A DNA stretch of 64,000 nucleotides from Gimesia alba (GCF_007744675.1 NZ_CP036269.1:1131501-1195500), one strand, 5' to 3'; counted from the stretch's first letter, positions 45,164 through 54,941 are shown. Notes: generated by a model not told the origin, from the sequence alone. Translations and numbers: made by a program.

Positions 45164-46519
45164 TCAGCGGTTTCCATCATAGGGCAGGCTCATGACGTAG
45201 TTGACCAGATCCCATAATTCTTCATCCGATAAGGAACCACCAAAGGCGGGCATCGGTGTGCCTTTGATGCCTGCGGCCAGACGGCGGTATGTATCAATTG
45301 GTCTGCGGCCGCCCCGATAAATGCCACGGTGCAAATCTCTTGGTGGAAGCTGATTCCCCCAGATATCGTGCAGTCCTCGATTTTTGTATTTCTCGTTGGT
45401 TGCCGGGTTAGTCCAGAAATCCTGGGTAGCCGTACCATTGCCGCGCCCTTGCGGTCCGTGACAGGAGGCACATTTGGTTTTTTGACTAAGATAGAGTTTG
45501 CGGCCTCGCTCGCGGGATTCCGGCGTATCCGGAACTCGGGGCATTTTGGGAATGACCAAAGCATCTTCTTCGTTCGCTTCTTCCCAGGCTTCTGAGACGC
45601 TATCGGTTGCAAATTCCAATGTATCAGGAAAATCGAGTTCCATAAATTCTTTTAACTCTTCGAGGACCTCTTCGCGTGTCTCGCCACCCTCTTCGCTGGT
45701 GCGTTCGTCGTACACTTCTTGGGAATAATCAAGAAACAGCTCGTCATCCAGTTTCTTTTCCGTTTCACCACGGATCGAAAGCCAGATCACGTAGTTGACA
45801 ATTGCGGAGACTTCATCTTCGGTCAGGAGTTTGAAGGAAGGCATGTATGTGCCGGCAATGCCTTCTTTCACTGTGCGTTCCAAGTCTGCTTCCTGAGCTT
45901 TGCTGGTGGACTTGGTCGACGTGTATTTGTAAATGCCGAGACGGAAGTCGCGGGGCGGGGGATTCAGATAGCGCGAGGTGGGACCGGTGCCTTCGCCACT
46001 CATGCCGTGGCAGTGCATGCAGTGCCGATTATATAGATCCCGGCCAAACTGCAGACGGACGCATTCAACCTTAAAGGTATCCCCAGGTTGAGGATCGATC
46101 TCGGCTGATTTTTCAACGGCAATCGTACCGGTCTCAAAGTTGTATTCTTTAATCCGTGAAATGTGGCCTTGCCCTTTGCCGGACGTCCATTCGAGAGGCA
46201 GACCCTGTAATTTGTCATAAGAGTCTGCCAGGCCGGTGGCTTGAAAACGGATCAGGGGCTGGTCGGCTCCGGATGCTTCGACGGTTTTTACCGTTCCTTC
46301 GACATCACCGAATTTGGTTGGCAGGCCTTCGAACTGCGTGAGTGCAAAAGGATTGCCGAACTGCTTCACCAATGCTTCTTTGACCGGCTTGGCGGCTTCC
46401 GGCATGAGCTCGTTGGTCTTTTTAGCGAACACGAACTCGACTTGCGGCTGTTCGCAACCTGGGAGGCTGATCAGCGGAAAGAGAAGCAACAAGATTAGAC
46501 GACTGAACCCAAATCTCAC
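45164..46519 (-). CDS. Diheme cytochrome c lipoprotein
   Basis: A 451-residue lipoprotein (lipobox 'LPGC', Cys22) with two class I cytochrome c domains, haem sites Cys167/Cys170/His171 ('CMHCH') and Cys350/Cys353/His354 ('CASCH'). Met ligands are plausible in 'GTYMPSFKLLTEDEV' and 'GTPMPAFGGSLSDEE'. Residues 30-150 form an extra N-terminal domain, and 255-320 an acidic linker. It is first in the oxidase operon, so it is the likely electron donor to CtaC. The GTG start at 46519 has GAGGA 9 bases upstream. Confidence 0.88.
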   Translation of the reverse strand: MRFGFSRLILLLLFPLISLPGCEQPQVEFVFAKKTNELMPEAAKPVKEALVKQFGNPFALTQFEGLPTKFGDVEGTVKTVEASGADQPLIRFQATGLADSYDKLQGLPLEWTSGKGQGHISRIKEYNFETGTIAVEKSAEIDPQPGDTFKVECVRLQFGRDLYNRHCMHCHGMSGEGTGPTSRYLNPPPRDFRLGIYKYTSTKSTSKAQEADLERTVKEGIAGTYMPSFKLLTEDEVSAIVNYVIWLSIRGETEKKLDDELFLDYSQEVYDERTSEEGGETREEVLEELKEFMELDFPDTLEFATDSVSEAWEEANEEDALVIPKMPRVPDTPESRERGRKLYLSQKTKCASCHGPQGRGNGTATQDFWTNPATNEKYKNRGLHDIWGNQLPPRDLHRGIYRGGRRPIDTYRRLAAGIKGTPMPAFGGSLSDEELWDLVNYVMSLPYDGNR

Positions 46520-47086
46520 AGAAGTGAATCCTCACTTTATATTTATGACAGAAAACCGGTTTCTCTCTGATGGAAACAGTTCCACCCCCGTAGACCGGGA
46601 TACGACAGAGCCACAGGTACTTACCAATCACCTGCTGTCTGCAGGTGATCCCGTAACGCCAACAATGTCCAAAATGTAAAGAAAAAAACTGAGACTGATC
46701 TGTTCAAATCCGCAATCATTTTCTGACAGGTTTGCTTGCGCGGGGTGGGAGGCATTACAGCCTGATTACTTAAGTAATTCTGGCAATGCCCAGACGTTCT
46801 GACAACCAGCGTTTCCCTTAAGAGAACCTTTTCTCACAAGCAGGAAGGTCAATATGGTAGTGGTCCCAATCGCGGGAATTGCACGTGGAATATGGTATTT
46901 TCTTTGTCTCTTTTTTTCAATCGGTACAGCCTGTTGTTTCGTCAGGAACCCGAGTAAACTGGCGAAACAGGGAGTTCCGCCTTGATTTTCAGATTCGATT
47001 GTGGTTTGACTTTGACTTCTCGTCAGGCATGCGATCCCTCGAATCGATTCCGTGTTCCGCACGTCTGTGCAAGTGAATGGGCTTGA
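46520..47086. other. Divergent regulatory region upstream of the oxidase operon
   Basis: 567 bases between divergent genes. It contains a perfect 9-base palindrome (46627-46649). No coding frame here looks genuine. Confidence 0.45.
46627..46649. promoter_or_regulatory. Palindrome upstream of the oxidase operon
   Basis: ATCACCTGC-TGTCT-GCAGGTGAT, perfect 9-base arms around 5 bases, about 107 bases before the first gene of the minus-strand operon. Position and symmetry suggest an operator. Confidence 0.5.
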
Positions 47087-48094
47087 ATGGGCAACTCAGA
47101 TTTAGACATCATTCGTGAATTTGATCGCCTGATTCGTCGCGATCCAGGTAAACGGGGGCTGATTGACTCAGAAGTTCAGTTTGGACCTCTCTGTCAGGAT
47201 CATTTACTGGATGCAACCCGATCGCTGGTGCAGAATTCCACACAAGTCGTGATTACGACAGGTTTTTACGTTCCTTCTGCCGAAATTCCCGCTGCCGAAA
47301 CGGATGGCCCGCCGGGAGCAGTTCTGCTGGCTCTGGTGTTGGAAGCATGTGGCATCAATACATCAGTCGTTACCGATGAGTTGTGTGCTCCCGTCGTGTC
47401 CGCTGCTGTAGACGCGTATTCCTATCCCAAGCCGCAATTTAATGTACTGCAAACCGATGAAGAAAATTGGCTCGAGTCGTTTTTTGGTCGACAGAGTATC
47501 AGTCATTTAATCTCAGTGGAACGAGTGGGGCCGAGCCACACGCCGGAGACCTGGGCCGGTCAGCAGGAGGCTCCTGGCACAGAGCGGGGCGATTTTCATA
47601 CGAAGGTTCCGCAGGACCATTTTGACCGCTGTCATAATATGCGGGGCGAAATCATTGATGCGTTCACGGCTCCCCTGCATCAAATGTTTGAGCGATTATC
47701 CGAGTTTTTTCCGGAAGCCCAGACGATTGGCGTGGGGGATGGGGGCAATGAAATTGGCATGGGGGCGATTTCCTGGGAAGAACTGGACCGCCGGATCGCC
47801 TCTGATCATTCGGGGTTGATTCCCTGCCGGATTGCAACCGACTGGAATATTGTTGCAGGAACCAGCAACTGGGGGGCATCGGCGCTGGCGGCAGCGGTCG
47901 CTCTTCAGAAAAAAGAAACGGGGATTCTGTTCGAGTGGCAGAGAGATGAACAGCAAACTGTTCTGGAAGCGATGGTCAGCCAGGCCAACGCCGTTGACGG
48001 AGTGACGAAGCAGCGGGAGCCGACCGTTGATGGGCTTCCGTTTCTGACTTATATGCAGCCCTGGGAAGGAATCCTCCAGATTCTGGCCCGCTAA
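47087..48094 (+). CDS. D-glutamate cyclase-like (DUF4392) protein
   Basis: A 335-residue protein that corresponds to the DUF4392/GLUCM-like C-terminal domain (mammalian D-glutamate cyclase relative). Characteristic patterns are 'VITTGFYVP', 'ETDGPPGAVLLALVLEACG', 'ISVERVGPS', and 'GVGDGGNEIGMG' near residue 216. Human D-glutamate cyclase interconverts D-glutamate and 5-oxoproline; whether this holds here is unknown. Cytosolic, no signal. No operon partner. Confidence 0.8.
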   Translation: MGNSDLDIIREFDRLIRRDPGKRGLIDSEVQFGPLCQDHLLDATRSLVQNSTQVVITTGFYVPSAEIPAAETDGPPGAVLLALVLEACGINTSVVTDELCAPVVSAAVDAYSYPKPQFNVLQTDEENWLESFFGRQSISHLISVERVGPSHTPETWAGQQEAPGTERGDFHTKVPQDHFDRCHNMRGEIIDAFTAPLHQMFERLSEFFPEAQTIGVGDGGNEIGMGAISWEELDRRIASDHSGLIPCRIATDWNIVAGTSNWGASALAAAVALQKKETGILFEWQRDEQQTVLEAMVSQANAVDGVTKQREPTVDGLPFLTYMQPWEGILQILAR

Positions 48095-48255
48095 ATGCGG
48101 TTTCCCGGCGTAAGACATCAGGAGGAAAGTCGATCTGGCGAGGGGAAATCACTTGCAATGTACGGTATGAAACAGGTTAGAATGGGCCTGTGATGATGAT
48201 ATTGGTTTCTCTGCTCGCATTTCCTGACGCGTGATTATAAAGAAAATGGACCGTG

Positions 48256-50661
48256 ATGAACTTCATGAAAACGAATTGCCGGACTCTTGTTCAATGGACT
48301 CCTTTTACCAGTTTGCTGTGTTGGGCACTGTTGCTGACATCGGGATCTCTCGTGTATGGCCAGGCTGTGAGCAACGGGAAATTCAAGCAGGAGGATAAGT
48401 TCCGGCAGTTAGACGAAGTGCTGCCGACTCCAAACGGATTTCGCAATGCCTCTGGTGCGCCGGGAGAAAAATACTGGCAGCAGCAGGCCGACTATGAAAT
48501 TGATGTTGAGCTGGATGACAAGCTGCAGAAAATTATCGGCTCGGAGAAAATTACCTATACCAACCGCTCCCCCGATACTTTGAGCTATCTCTGGCTGCAG
48601 CTGGACACCAATATTCTCTCATTTGATTCGGACGCGCATCTGACCGGCACCAGTTCGCCGCTGGGTAAAGTCGGATATAAATCGATGAAGCAGTTACTCG
48701 CGAAAGAATCCTTTGATGGCAGTATGAAAATCGAAGCGGTCCGCGATGCGAAAGGAGAACCGCTGCCTTACACCGTGATCAAAACGATGATGCGGATTGA
48801 TCTGCCGCGACCTCTGGCCAGTGGTGAAAGCACGCAGTTTTCGGTGAGCTGGAGCTATCTGATTAATGATTCTCAAAGCAGGCCCGCGCGAACCGGCTAT
48901 GAATACTTCAAAGAGGACAAAAACTTTCTATACGAGATTGCCCATTGGTTTCCGCGGATGGTGGCGTATACCGATAACACGGGCTGGCAGCATAAACAGT
49001 TTCTGGGGCGCGGCGAGTTTACGCTTGAGTTCGGGAATTATCTGGTGCGGATTACAGTGCCCGACGATCACGTCGTCGCAGCGACAGGGCTGTTGCAGAA
49101 TCCGGAAAAGGTGCTGACTGCAGAACAGCAGAAGCGGCTGAAGCAGGCCGAAACCGCCCAAAAACCGATGTTTGTGATCACGCCGGAAGAAGCCAAAAAG
49201 AACGAATCGTCAAAACCAACAGGCAAAAAGACCTGGGAGTTCAAAGCCGAGAATGTGCGCGACTTTGCGTTTGCCAGTTCGCGTAAATTCATCTGGGATG
49301 CGCAGGGACATCAATTGCCAGGAAAGAAAGGCCCGGTGATGGCGATGTCGTTTTATCCCAATGAGGGGGAGCCTCTCTGGAGTAAATATTCGACGCATGC
49401 CATCATTCATACGCTGAATGTATTTTCGAAATACACGTTTCCTTATCCATATCCGGTCGCGATTTCGGTCAATGGCCCGGTGGGGGGAATGGAATATCCG
49501 ATGATCTGTTTTAACGGTCCCCGTCCCGAAAAGGACGGCACGTATTCGAAACGGACCAAGTACGGGTTGATCTCAGTCATCATTCACGAAGTAGGACACA
49601 ATTACTTTCCGATGATTGTGAACAGCGACGAACGGCAGTGGACCTGGATGGATGAAGGAATTACTACATTTCTGCAGTTTCTGACTGAGCAGGAGTGGGA
49701 GCCCGATTATCCCTCGCGCCGTGGTGAGCCGCGCGATATGGTGAACTATATGAAAAGTGGCTATCAGGTTCCGATCATGACCAATTCCGAGTCGATTTTG
49801 CAGTTTGGGAATAATGCCTACGGCAAACCGGCGACGGCGTTGAATGTGCTTCGCGAAACGGTGTTGGGGCGGGAACTGTTCGATTATGCGTTCAAGGAAT
49901 ACACACGGCGGTGGATGTTTAAGCGTCCGACGCCCGCTGACTTTTTCCGTACCATGGAAGATGCTTCCGGCGTAGACCTGGACTGGTTCTGGCGTGGCTG
50001 GTTCTATACGACCGACCATACTGATATCGCGGTCGAGAACGTTCGGCAGTACCAGATGGAAACCGGCGATCCTTACGTCGATAAAGTGCGACGAAAAAAG
50101 AAACGCGACGAAGAACCCGAGTCTCTGTCCAAGATTCGGAATAAAAAACTACCCAAGCGAACTGACAAGTTTCCGGAATTGAAAGATTTTTATAATGAAT
50201 ATGACGATCTGGATGTGACCGACGCCGATCGAAAAAAATTCGAGGCACACCTCAAGCAATTGGATGCAGACGAAAAGAAACTGTTGGAGACGCAGCACTA
50301 TTTTTATCTGGTCGATTTGAAAAATCATGGCGGACTGGTGATGCCGGTGATTTTAAAGCTGACGTTTGATGATGACTCGACACAGATGTTGCGGATTCCG
50401 GCAGAGATCTGGCGATGGAATAATCAGAGTGTTTCCAAACTGATCTTAACGGAAAAACCGCTCAAGAGCCTGACGCTTGATCCGCATCGGGAAACCGCCG
50501 ATACGCAGCTTTCCAACAATGAGTTTCCTCGTACGATCGGCAAATCCTTTTTCCAATTGGAAAAATCGAAAAAGTCGAAGAACGAAATGCAGAAACAACA
50601 AAAGGAAAAAGAAAAGAGCAAAGCATCAGAGGACGAAGACAAGCAACAGGACAAAAAGTAG
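48256..50661 (+). CDS. Secreted M1-family metallopeptidase
   Basis: A roughly 800-residue protein with signal peptide (about residues 1-35, ending 'VYGQA') and a gluzincin catalytic domain. The zinc site is His444, His448 ('HEVGH') and Glu467 ('WMDEG'), spaced as in M1 enzymes. 'GPVGGMEYPMI' replaces the classic GAMEN exopeptidase motif. The N-terminal half is the M1 beta-domain. The C-terminal third has a charged region and a Lys/Glu/Gln-rich tail (about 770-802). ATGs at 48256 and 48265 compete. Likely periplasmic aminopeptidase-like enzyme. Confidence 0.88.
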   Translation: MNFMKTNCRTLVQWTPFTSLLCWALLLTSGSLVYGQAVSNGKFKQEDKFRQLDEVLPTPNGFRNASGAPGEKYWQQQADYEIDVELDDKLQKIIGSEKITYTNRSPDTLSYLWLQLDTNILSFDSDAHLTGTSSPLGKVGYKSMKQLLAKESFDGSMKIEAVRDAKGEPLPYTVIKTMMRIDLPRPLASGESTQFSVSWSYLINDSQSRPARTGYEYFKEDKNFLYEIAHWFPRMVAYTDNTGWQHKQFLGRGEFTLEFGNYLVRITVPDDHVVAATGLLQNPEKVLTAEQQKRLKQAETAQKPMFVITPEEAKKNESSKPTGKKTWEFKAENVRDFAFASSRKFIWDAQGHQLPGKKGPVMAMSFYPNEGEPLWSKYSTHAIIHTLNVFSKYTFPYPYPVAISVNGPVGGMEYPMICFNGPRPEKDGTYSKRTKYGLISVIIHEVGHNYFPMIVNSDERQWTWMDEGITTFLQFLTEQEWEPDYPSRRGEPRDMVNYMKSGYQVPIMTNSESILQFGNNAYGKPATALNVLRETVLGRELFDYAFKEYTRRWMFKRPTPADFFRTMEDASGVDLDWFWRGWFYTTDHTDIAVENVRQYQMETGDPYVDKVRRKKKRDEEPESLSKIRNKKLPKRTDKFPELKDFYNEYDDLDVTDADRKKFEAHLKQLDADEKKLLETQHYFYLVDLKNHGGLVMPVILKLTFDDDSTQMLRIPAEIWRWNNQSVSKLILTEKPLKSLTLDPHRETADTQLSNNEFPRTIGKSFFQLEKSKKSKNEMQKQQKEKEKSKASEDEDKQQDKK

Positions 50662-50677
50662 CTCTGGTTTCGTAAAT

Positions 50678-51001
50678 TCAGTCTTGGGGAAAGTGGGAGA
50701 CGGATTCGATTTTGGCGATTTCAATGGTAAAGTCCCGATACCATTTCTGCTTCCCAAGTCGTTGTGCTGTCTGATGTTCCGAGTTTTCTTTCCAGTTTCG
50801 AATTGAAGGGAGATCCTGCCAGTACGAAACGGTAATTCCTTTTCCCTCTGGTGAACGAACGGACTCCAGGCCAAGAAATCCGGGCTGTTGCTGAGCCAGT
50901 TCCTGCATTCGGGCCGCCATTTCCGCGTATCCCTGCTGCGTATCGGTCTGTGTTGATCTAAAAATCACAGCATAACAGGGCATTTTTCGCGTTTCATGCA
51001 T
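50678..51001 (-). CDS. Antibiotic biosynthesis monooxygenase (ABM) domain protein
   Basis: A 107-residue single ABM/dimeric ferredoxin-like barrel: 'YAVIFRSTQTD', 'AARMQELAQQQPGFLGLESVR', 'ITVSYWQDLPSIRNWKENSEH', 'WYRDFTIEIAKIE'. Members include haem-degrading and quinol monooxygenases, but many have no known substrate. Cytosolic. Convergent to the M1 peptidase gene, 16 bases apart. An internal Met at codon 7 is an alternative start. Confidence 0.85.
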   Translation of the reverse strand: MHETRKMPCYAVIFRSTQTDTQQGYAEMAARMQELAQQQPGFLGLESVRSPEGKGITVSYWQDLPSIRNWKENSEHQTAQRLGKQKWYRDFTIEIAKIESVSHFPQD

Positions 51002-51175
51002 GGTGGTCGCCTGGTTTTAAAATACAAAGAGAAGCGCTCAATGATTGTTGGAACCGCGTTTCTGGAGAATGAGTTTACTGATTTTTAGGCTTGCTACAAA
51101 TTCTGCTTTCATAAATAATTTACCTAAGACGCAAACTCGAATTCGATTGTATTTTTCAAAAGGGAGGCAGCTCAA

Positions 51176-51331
51176 GTGACGGGTTATACGGTCCACACAG
51201 GTTCGACAGAAGATTTCTCGAAAGGATGGGACCAAATCTTTGGTGACAAGGCCGTCAAGAAAGAGAAAAAAAAGAAGAAATCAAAGAAAAAAACAACCGC
51301 AAAGAAGGATTCGAAAAAGAAAAAGAAATGA
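51176..51331 (+). CDS. Small protein with lysine-rich tail
   Basis: A 51-residue gene from GTG 51176, with AGGGAGG 8 bases upstream (51161-51167). The first 27 residues form a compact, conserved-looking head ('TGYTVHTGSTEDFSKGWDQIFG'), and the last 24 are nearly all Lys with a few Ser/Thr/Asp. The clear ribosome site, stop at 51329 and charge pattern argue for a real gene. A nucleic-acid- or membrane-binding tail is likely. No known domain. Confidence 0.7.
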   Translation: MTGYTVHTGSTEDFSKGWDQIFGDKAVKKEKKKKKSKKKTTAKKDSKKKKK

Positions 51332-51528
51332 TGATGCATTTCGCTTCTTTTCCGACAGAGTCAATTGAAAAATTTGAACCGTGAGGCGAATCCCGGATTT
51401 TGAAAGTTCGTCGATTCGTCTGGTAATTTTTGCACAGGGCAGTGCTAATGCTTTAAGCTTGGAAGGCCGATAAATAAATTCGTGCTTTTCCTGCTTATTG
51501 TTGTCAATCACAGGACATGGAGGTAACG

Positions 51529-51762
51529 ATGTCAGAAGAAAACGAAGAGCAATTTGAAGAAATCACCAGTGAAGAAGTCGACCGTGTAGTCGCACAACTG
51601 GAAACCTTGATCGAATCTACAGACAGCGAAAATATTCGTTCTTATCTGGAAGAAGCGATGAACGAGATTTACTATCTCGTATACGAAGAAGAAGACGAAG
51701 AATTGGATTCCGAAGTGGAAGCCTGCAGCGAAGAAGACGAAGATCTTTCAGAAGCTGCCTGA
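51529..51762 (+). CDS. Small acidic hypothetical protein
   Basis: A 77-residue, strongly acidic protein (Glu/Asp make up more than a third). GGAGG at 51519-51523 fixes ATG 51529 as start rather than the in-frame ATG at 51517, which overlaps that site. Residues 15-60 are predicted helical ('VDRVVAQLETLIESTDSENI'). It follows the Lys-rich small protein by 197 bases; their opposite charges invite the idea of interaction, without evidence. A strong terminator follows. Confidence 0.75.
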   Translation: MSEENEEQFEEITSEEVDRVVAQLETLIESTDSENIRSYLEEAMNEIYYLVYEEEDEELDSEVEACSEEDEDLSEAA

Positions 51763-51807
51763 TTTCGTTTGACGATTTAATGATTGCTGCGCAAACCAGC
51801 AAAACGT

Positions 51808-51846
51808 AAGGCCACTTCCTATTGTTCACAGGAAGTGGCCTTTTTT
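51808..51846. terminator. Bidirectional terminator
   Basis: AAGGCCACTTCCT pairs with AGGAAGTGGCCTT (13 bp) around 9 bases, followed by a T run. It serves the acidic protein gene and, on the other strand, the end of the lipoprotein gene at 51871. Confidence 0.93.
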
Positions 51847-51870
51847 CGTGTATCGCAGTGGAATCAGCAG

Positions 51871-53118
51871 TTATTTTTTGAGTTCCACGGTGATCGAGCG
51901 GGTTTTGGGATCGACCTTGGTGGCCTTACCAAATTTGATTTTCTTGGCAAACCCCTCGATGTCCGCAACTGGTGAAATCTCGAATATCGTTGTTTCCCCT
52001 TCAACAGTCGGAACAACATTGATGTTGTCAGAATCGTCGGCTGATTGCAGGAGTTCCTCAATAATCGGGTCTTGATCTGCATTCGACAGCTTCTTGGCGA
52101 TCACGATGGTGACCATAGTGTTCGGATCCGCGGGTTTGCCGTCTCCCAGGCTGGGGCCTCCCGGACCACCCATCGCTGGCTGACCACCTAGCTGCATCAT
52201 CATCATGGGGGCGAGCATGGCAACCGGAGCGAGAATTGGAGAGAGGGTTTTGTTAAATTCTTCCTCAGTTTTCGCGCTTTCCAGTTGTGCCAGAATGTCA
52301 TTGGTTTTCTTGAGACCAGCCAGTGTCTGTTCTTTCTGAGCGGTTACTTTTTCCGGTGTGAGTTCGGCCAATTGTTTGTGAGCGTCTTCCATCTGGGTTT
52401 TCCATTTGTCTGCCAGAGTTTTGGGAATCCACTTTTCTTCGACTTTGACCATCATCTGTTCTTTAGGCTCTTCGCCGGGGGCTTCGATTTTAATCGTCGC
52501 GGTATCTCCTTCGGTAGAAACAACGCTGACTTTGGTCTGTTTCATTTTTTCGGAAAGACTGAGTTCCCCTTCTTTGGTAGGAATCAGGTCCGAGAATGAG
52601 ACGATGTCTTTTGCCACCTGATTACCTGTGCTGGAGAGAAACTTCCCGCCATCAAATGTTTTCAGTTTGTCCAGGCTGGAAACGTCGCTATTCACAATGG
52701 CCGCCAGGATGCCGACCGTGGGAGCCCAATATTGGGCGACTTTCTCCTGAGGTACAGGCAAACCTTCGATCATCGGGTTTTTGAGAATATATTCTTTCTT
52801 GTCTTTCAACAGCTTGGCAATCCGCTGGCCGGTTTGAAAGGTGCCGTTGTACATTTCCGGATCCATTTTCGTGGAGAACTCATGTACCAGGCCGTTAACG
52901 TCTTTCTGGTAACTGCCGGGCAGAAAATTCCAGACGGCCTGCATCTCTTGGTTATTGACGCCGTCAATCAGTGCCTGCATTGATTCAGCCGGACCTAATG
53001 GTTTGGCGGGCTGTGCTGCTTCTTGTGCCCCTTGCTCTGCAGGTTTTCCACAGCCAGAGAGGATGGGGAGCGTTACGATGAGGACAAGTAAGGTTAGAAA
53101 TGAGAATGATTTCTTCAT
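51871..53118 (-). CDS. Large hypothetical lipoprotein
   Basis: A 415-residue lipoprotein (lipobox 'LSGC', Cys at about residue 23). I do not recognise a named domain. The mature part starts with an Ala/Pro/Gln linker, then a helical region of DUF4878/NTF2-like character ('ESMQALIDGVNNQEMQAVWNFLP'), a beta-rich part with 'VSVVSTEGDTATIKIEAPGEEP...MMVKVEEKWIP', a Lys/Glu helix, a Met/Gly/Pro-rich loop ('MMMMQLGGQPAMGGPGGP') and a final beta domain. Probably periplasmic. Confidence 0.78.
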   Translation of the reverse strand: MKKSFSFLTLLVLIVTLPILSGCGKPAEQGAQEAAQPAKPLGPAESMQALIDGVNNQEMQAVWNFLPGSYQKDVNGLVHEFSTKMDPEMYNGTFQTGQRIAKLLKDKKEYILKNPMIEGLPVPQEKVAQYWAPTVGILAAIVNSDVSSLDKLKTFDGGKFLSSTGNQVAKDIVSFSDLIPTKEGELSLSEKMKQTKVSVVSTEGDTATIKIEAPGEEPKEQMMVKVEEKWIPKTLADKWKTQMEDAHKQLAELTPEKVTAQKEQTLAGLKKTNDILAQLESAKTEEEFNKTLSPILAPVAMLAPMMMMQLGGQPAMGGPGGPSLGDGKPADPNTMVTIVIAKKLSNADQDPIIEELLQSADDSDNINVVPTVEGETTIFEISPVADIEGFAKKIKFGKATKVDPKTRSITVELKK

Positions 53119-53737
53119 CAGAGTTCCTTTAATCGAGTGAAAGAAAAGACGGGAGATGAACAGGAGCAGCTGTATTCTTTTGCAGTATTAACCGTTGATC
53201 TTAACTTTGCACGGGCGAGTTGAGTAGGTTTGCGAACTGTTTTGTCTTTTCAGATTTCTAAATTTGTGTTTTTGTTTGTACATAAACTGAGTCCATTGCT
53301 TCTATTATCCGGTTTATTTCTGCCGTGAATTCGACTCAGTTTATGACAAGCATAGTTCAGAATTTGTATAGAGCCTGCTCTTCCTGTGTACTATTAGTAA
53401 ATTTAATACCCCCAACGTGTAAAATTAGTGTCAGGATTAAACAAAGTGGTCAGAAGAGGCAATATTTTATGATGTTTCAACTCAGGAGGTTTGAGTCTTT
53501 CTGAAGACCGGAGTAATTTTCGTCTGACGTTTCATTAAACGGTGTGTTTGTAAGTGTTTATTGATAATGGTTTTGCGTAATTGGGTGTTTTCGTAAGGTT
53601 TACAGGGCTTTATTTTCAATCTTGCGTGCGCTTGACTTCCTGCGTCTTTGATCCCTACACTGTGCGGTATTCGAAATTGAAATACTTCAAACCGGCTATT
53701 ATTAGTTTTCCTTATAAATCAGGCAGGTTTCACTTCC
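53119..53737. other. Intergenic region before the LysR gene
   Basis: 619 AT-rich bases between divergent genes, without a credible gene. It contains a perfect 13-base inverted repeat (53281-53345). Confidence 0.45.
53281..53345. repeat. 13-bp inverted repeat with 39-base spacer
   Basis: CATAAACTGAGTC (53281-53293) and GACTCAGTTTATG (53333-53345) are perfect complements, and three outer bases pair after one bulge. This may be a stem-loop, a looped operator, or the ends of a tiny element. Confidence 0.6.
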
Positions 53738-54727
53738 ATGCATCTGCGTAATGCCGAGCTTTTCTGTGATGTCGTCGTACAAGGCAGCTTTTCCAAAGCT
53801 GCTGAGGTTCGTCGTGTGTCCCAGTCGGCAGCCAGTCAGGCCGTGCATGCCTTGGAAAAGCGACTGGGGGCACAACTGATCGATCGATCCAAGCGTCCCT
53901 TCGAACTGACACCGGCCGGTGCGATTTATTTTGACGGTTGCCAGCAGTTATTGAGATCGTTCGAGCAGGTTGAAGAGCGCGTACGGCAGGCTGTCGGTCA
54001 AACCAAAAGCCGAGTGAGGATCGCTGCGATTTACTCAGTCGGATTAGCACAAATGCATGATTATGTGGAGCACTTTCAGTTTCTTTATCCGGATGTCATG
54101 GTTACATTGGATTACCTGCATCCGGACGAAGTTTACCAGCGGGTTTATGAAAATCAGGCCGAACTGGGTTTAGTCTCCTTTCCGAAGGAGGACAAAGATC
54201 TCACCAGCATTCTGTGGCAGGAACAACCGATGGTTTTGGTGGTCCCTCCCAGTCATGAGCTGGCAGATCGGGGTCAGTGTCCGGTTAGCGCCATTGAAGA
54301 TGAGCCGTTTGTGGCATTCACATCAGAATTAGTCGTTCGACAGAAGATAGATCGCTGGTTACGAAAAGCTGGTGTTCACGTACAGTTGATTCATGAGTTT
54401 GATAATATTGAAAACATTAAACGTGCCGTGGAAGCAGAAGCCGGCATTGCGATCCTGCCTTTGCCTACGGTGACGAAAGAAGTTCAGGATCAATCACTGA
54501 AAGTAGTGCACCTGGAAGAAGTCGAATGGTTTCGCCCGATTGGAATCATTCAAAGAAAACAGAAATCGACGCCCGATGTGGTGTCGAAGTTCATAGAAGT
54601 CTTGCATGAAGACCCCGCGAATTTCTCTAACGCTCGCAGAGAATCGGCTGAGGTGAATGCATCGGACGAAGAGAAATCTTCGAACCGGGATGCGTTTTCA
54701 TTCGGTCCTTTGATAGCGCGAGAGTAA
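53738..54727 (+). CDS. LysR-family transcriptional regulator
   Basis: A 329-residue LysR protein: winged helix at residues 1-60 ('NAELFCDVVVQGSFSKAAEVRRVSQSAASQAVHALEKRLG'), then the effector-binding domain (about 88-290) with 'RIAAIYSVGLAQM' and 'EAEAGIAILPLPTV'. A polar tail follows. It lies just before gltB in the same orientation, and a T-N11-A palindrome lies before gltB, so control of glutamate synthase, as by GltC, is a reasonable guess. Confidence 0.9.
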   Translation: MHLRNAELFCDVVVQGSFSKAAEVRRVSQSAASQAVHALEKRLGAQLIDRSKRPFELTPAGAIYFDGCQQLLRSFEQVEERVRQAVGQTKSRVRIAAIYSVGLAQMHDYVEHFQFLYPDVMVTLDYLHPDEVYQRVYENQAELGLVSFPKEDKDLTSILWQEQPMVLVVPPSHELADRGQCPVSAIEDEPFVAFTSELVVRQKIDRWLRKAGVHVQLIHEFDNIENIKRAVEAEAGIAILPLPTVTKEVQDQSLKVVHLEEVEWFRPIGIIQRKQKSTPDVVSKFIEVLHEDPANFSNARRESAEVNASDEEKSSNRDAFSFGPLIARE

Positions 54728-54941
54728 ATCGGTTGTTTCTCTGCAGGTATTTTTTCTTGTTCGGATGGATCCAGCGATTATGAGTCAGGAGAAGACTCTC
54801 CAGATAAGCGACTCAGAAGAATCGATAGTTGATCTTTGACAGAAAACGTTCCGGTGAATTCCGGTAAGAGTCAGGCCTTTGTCTCTCCAGGACAGGGTGC
54901 CAATATGGAAACCAGAGTGCGACGTTTGTTCGCGATAACAG

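Noticed and set aside
46766-47062. 98-codon minus-strand frame upstream of the oxidase operon
   Set aside because: No ribosome site or recognisable pattern. It overlaps the expected promoter region of the D-glutamate cyclase-like gene.
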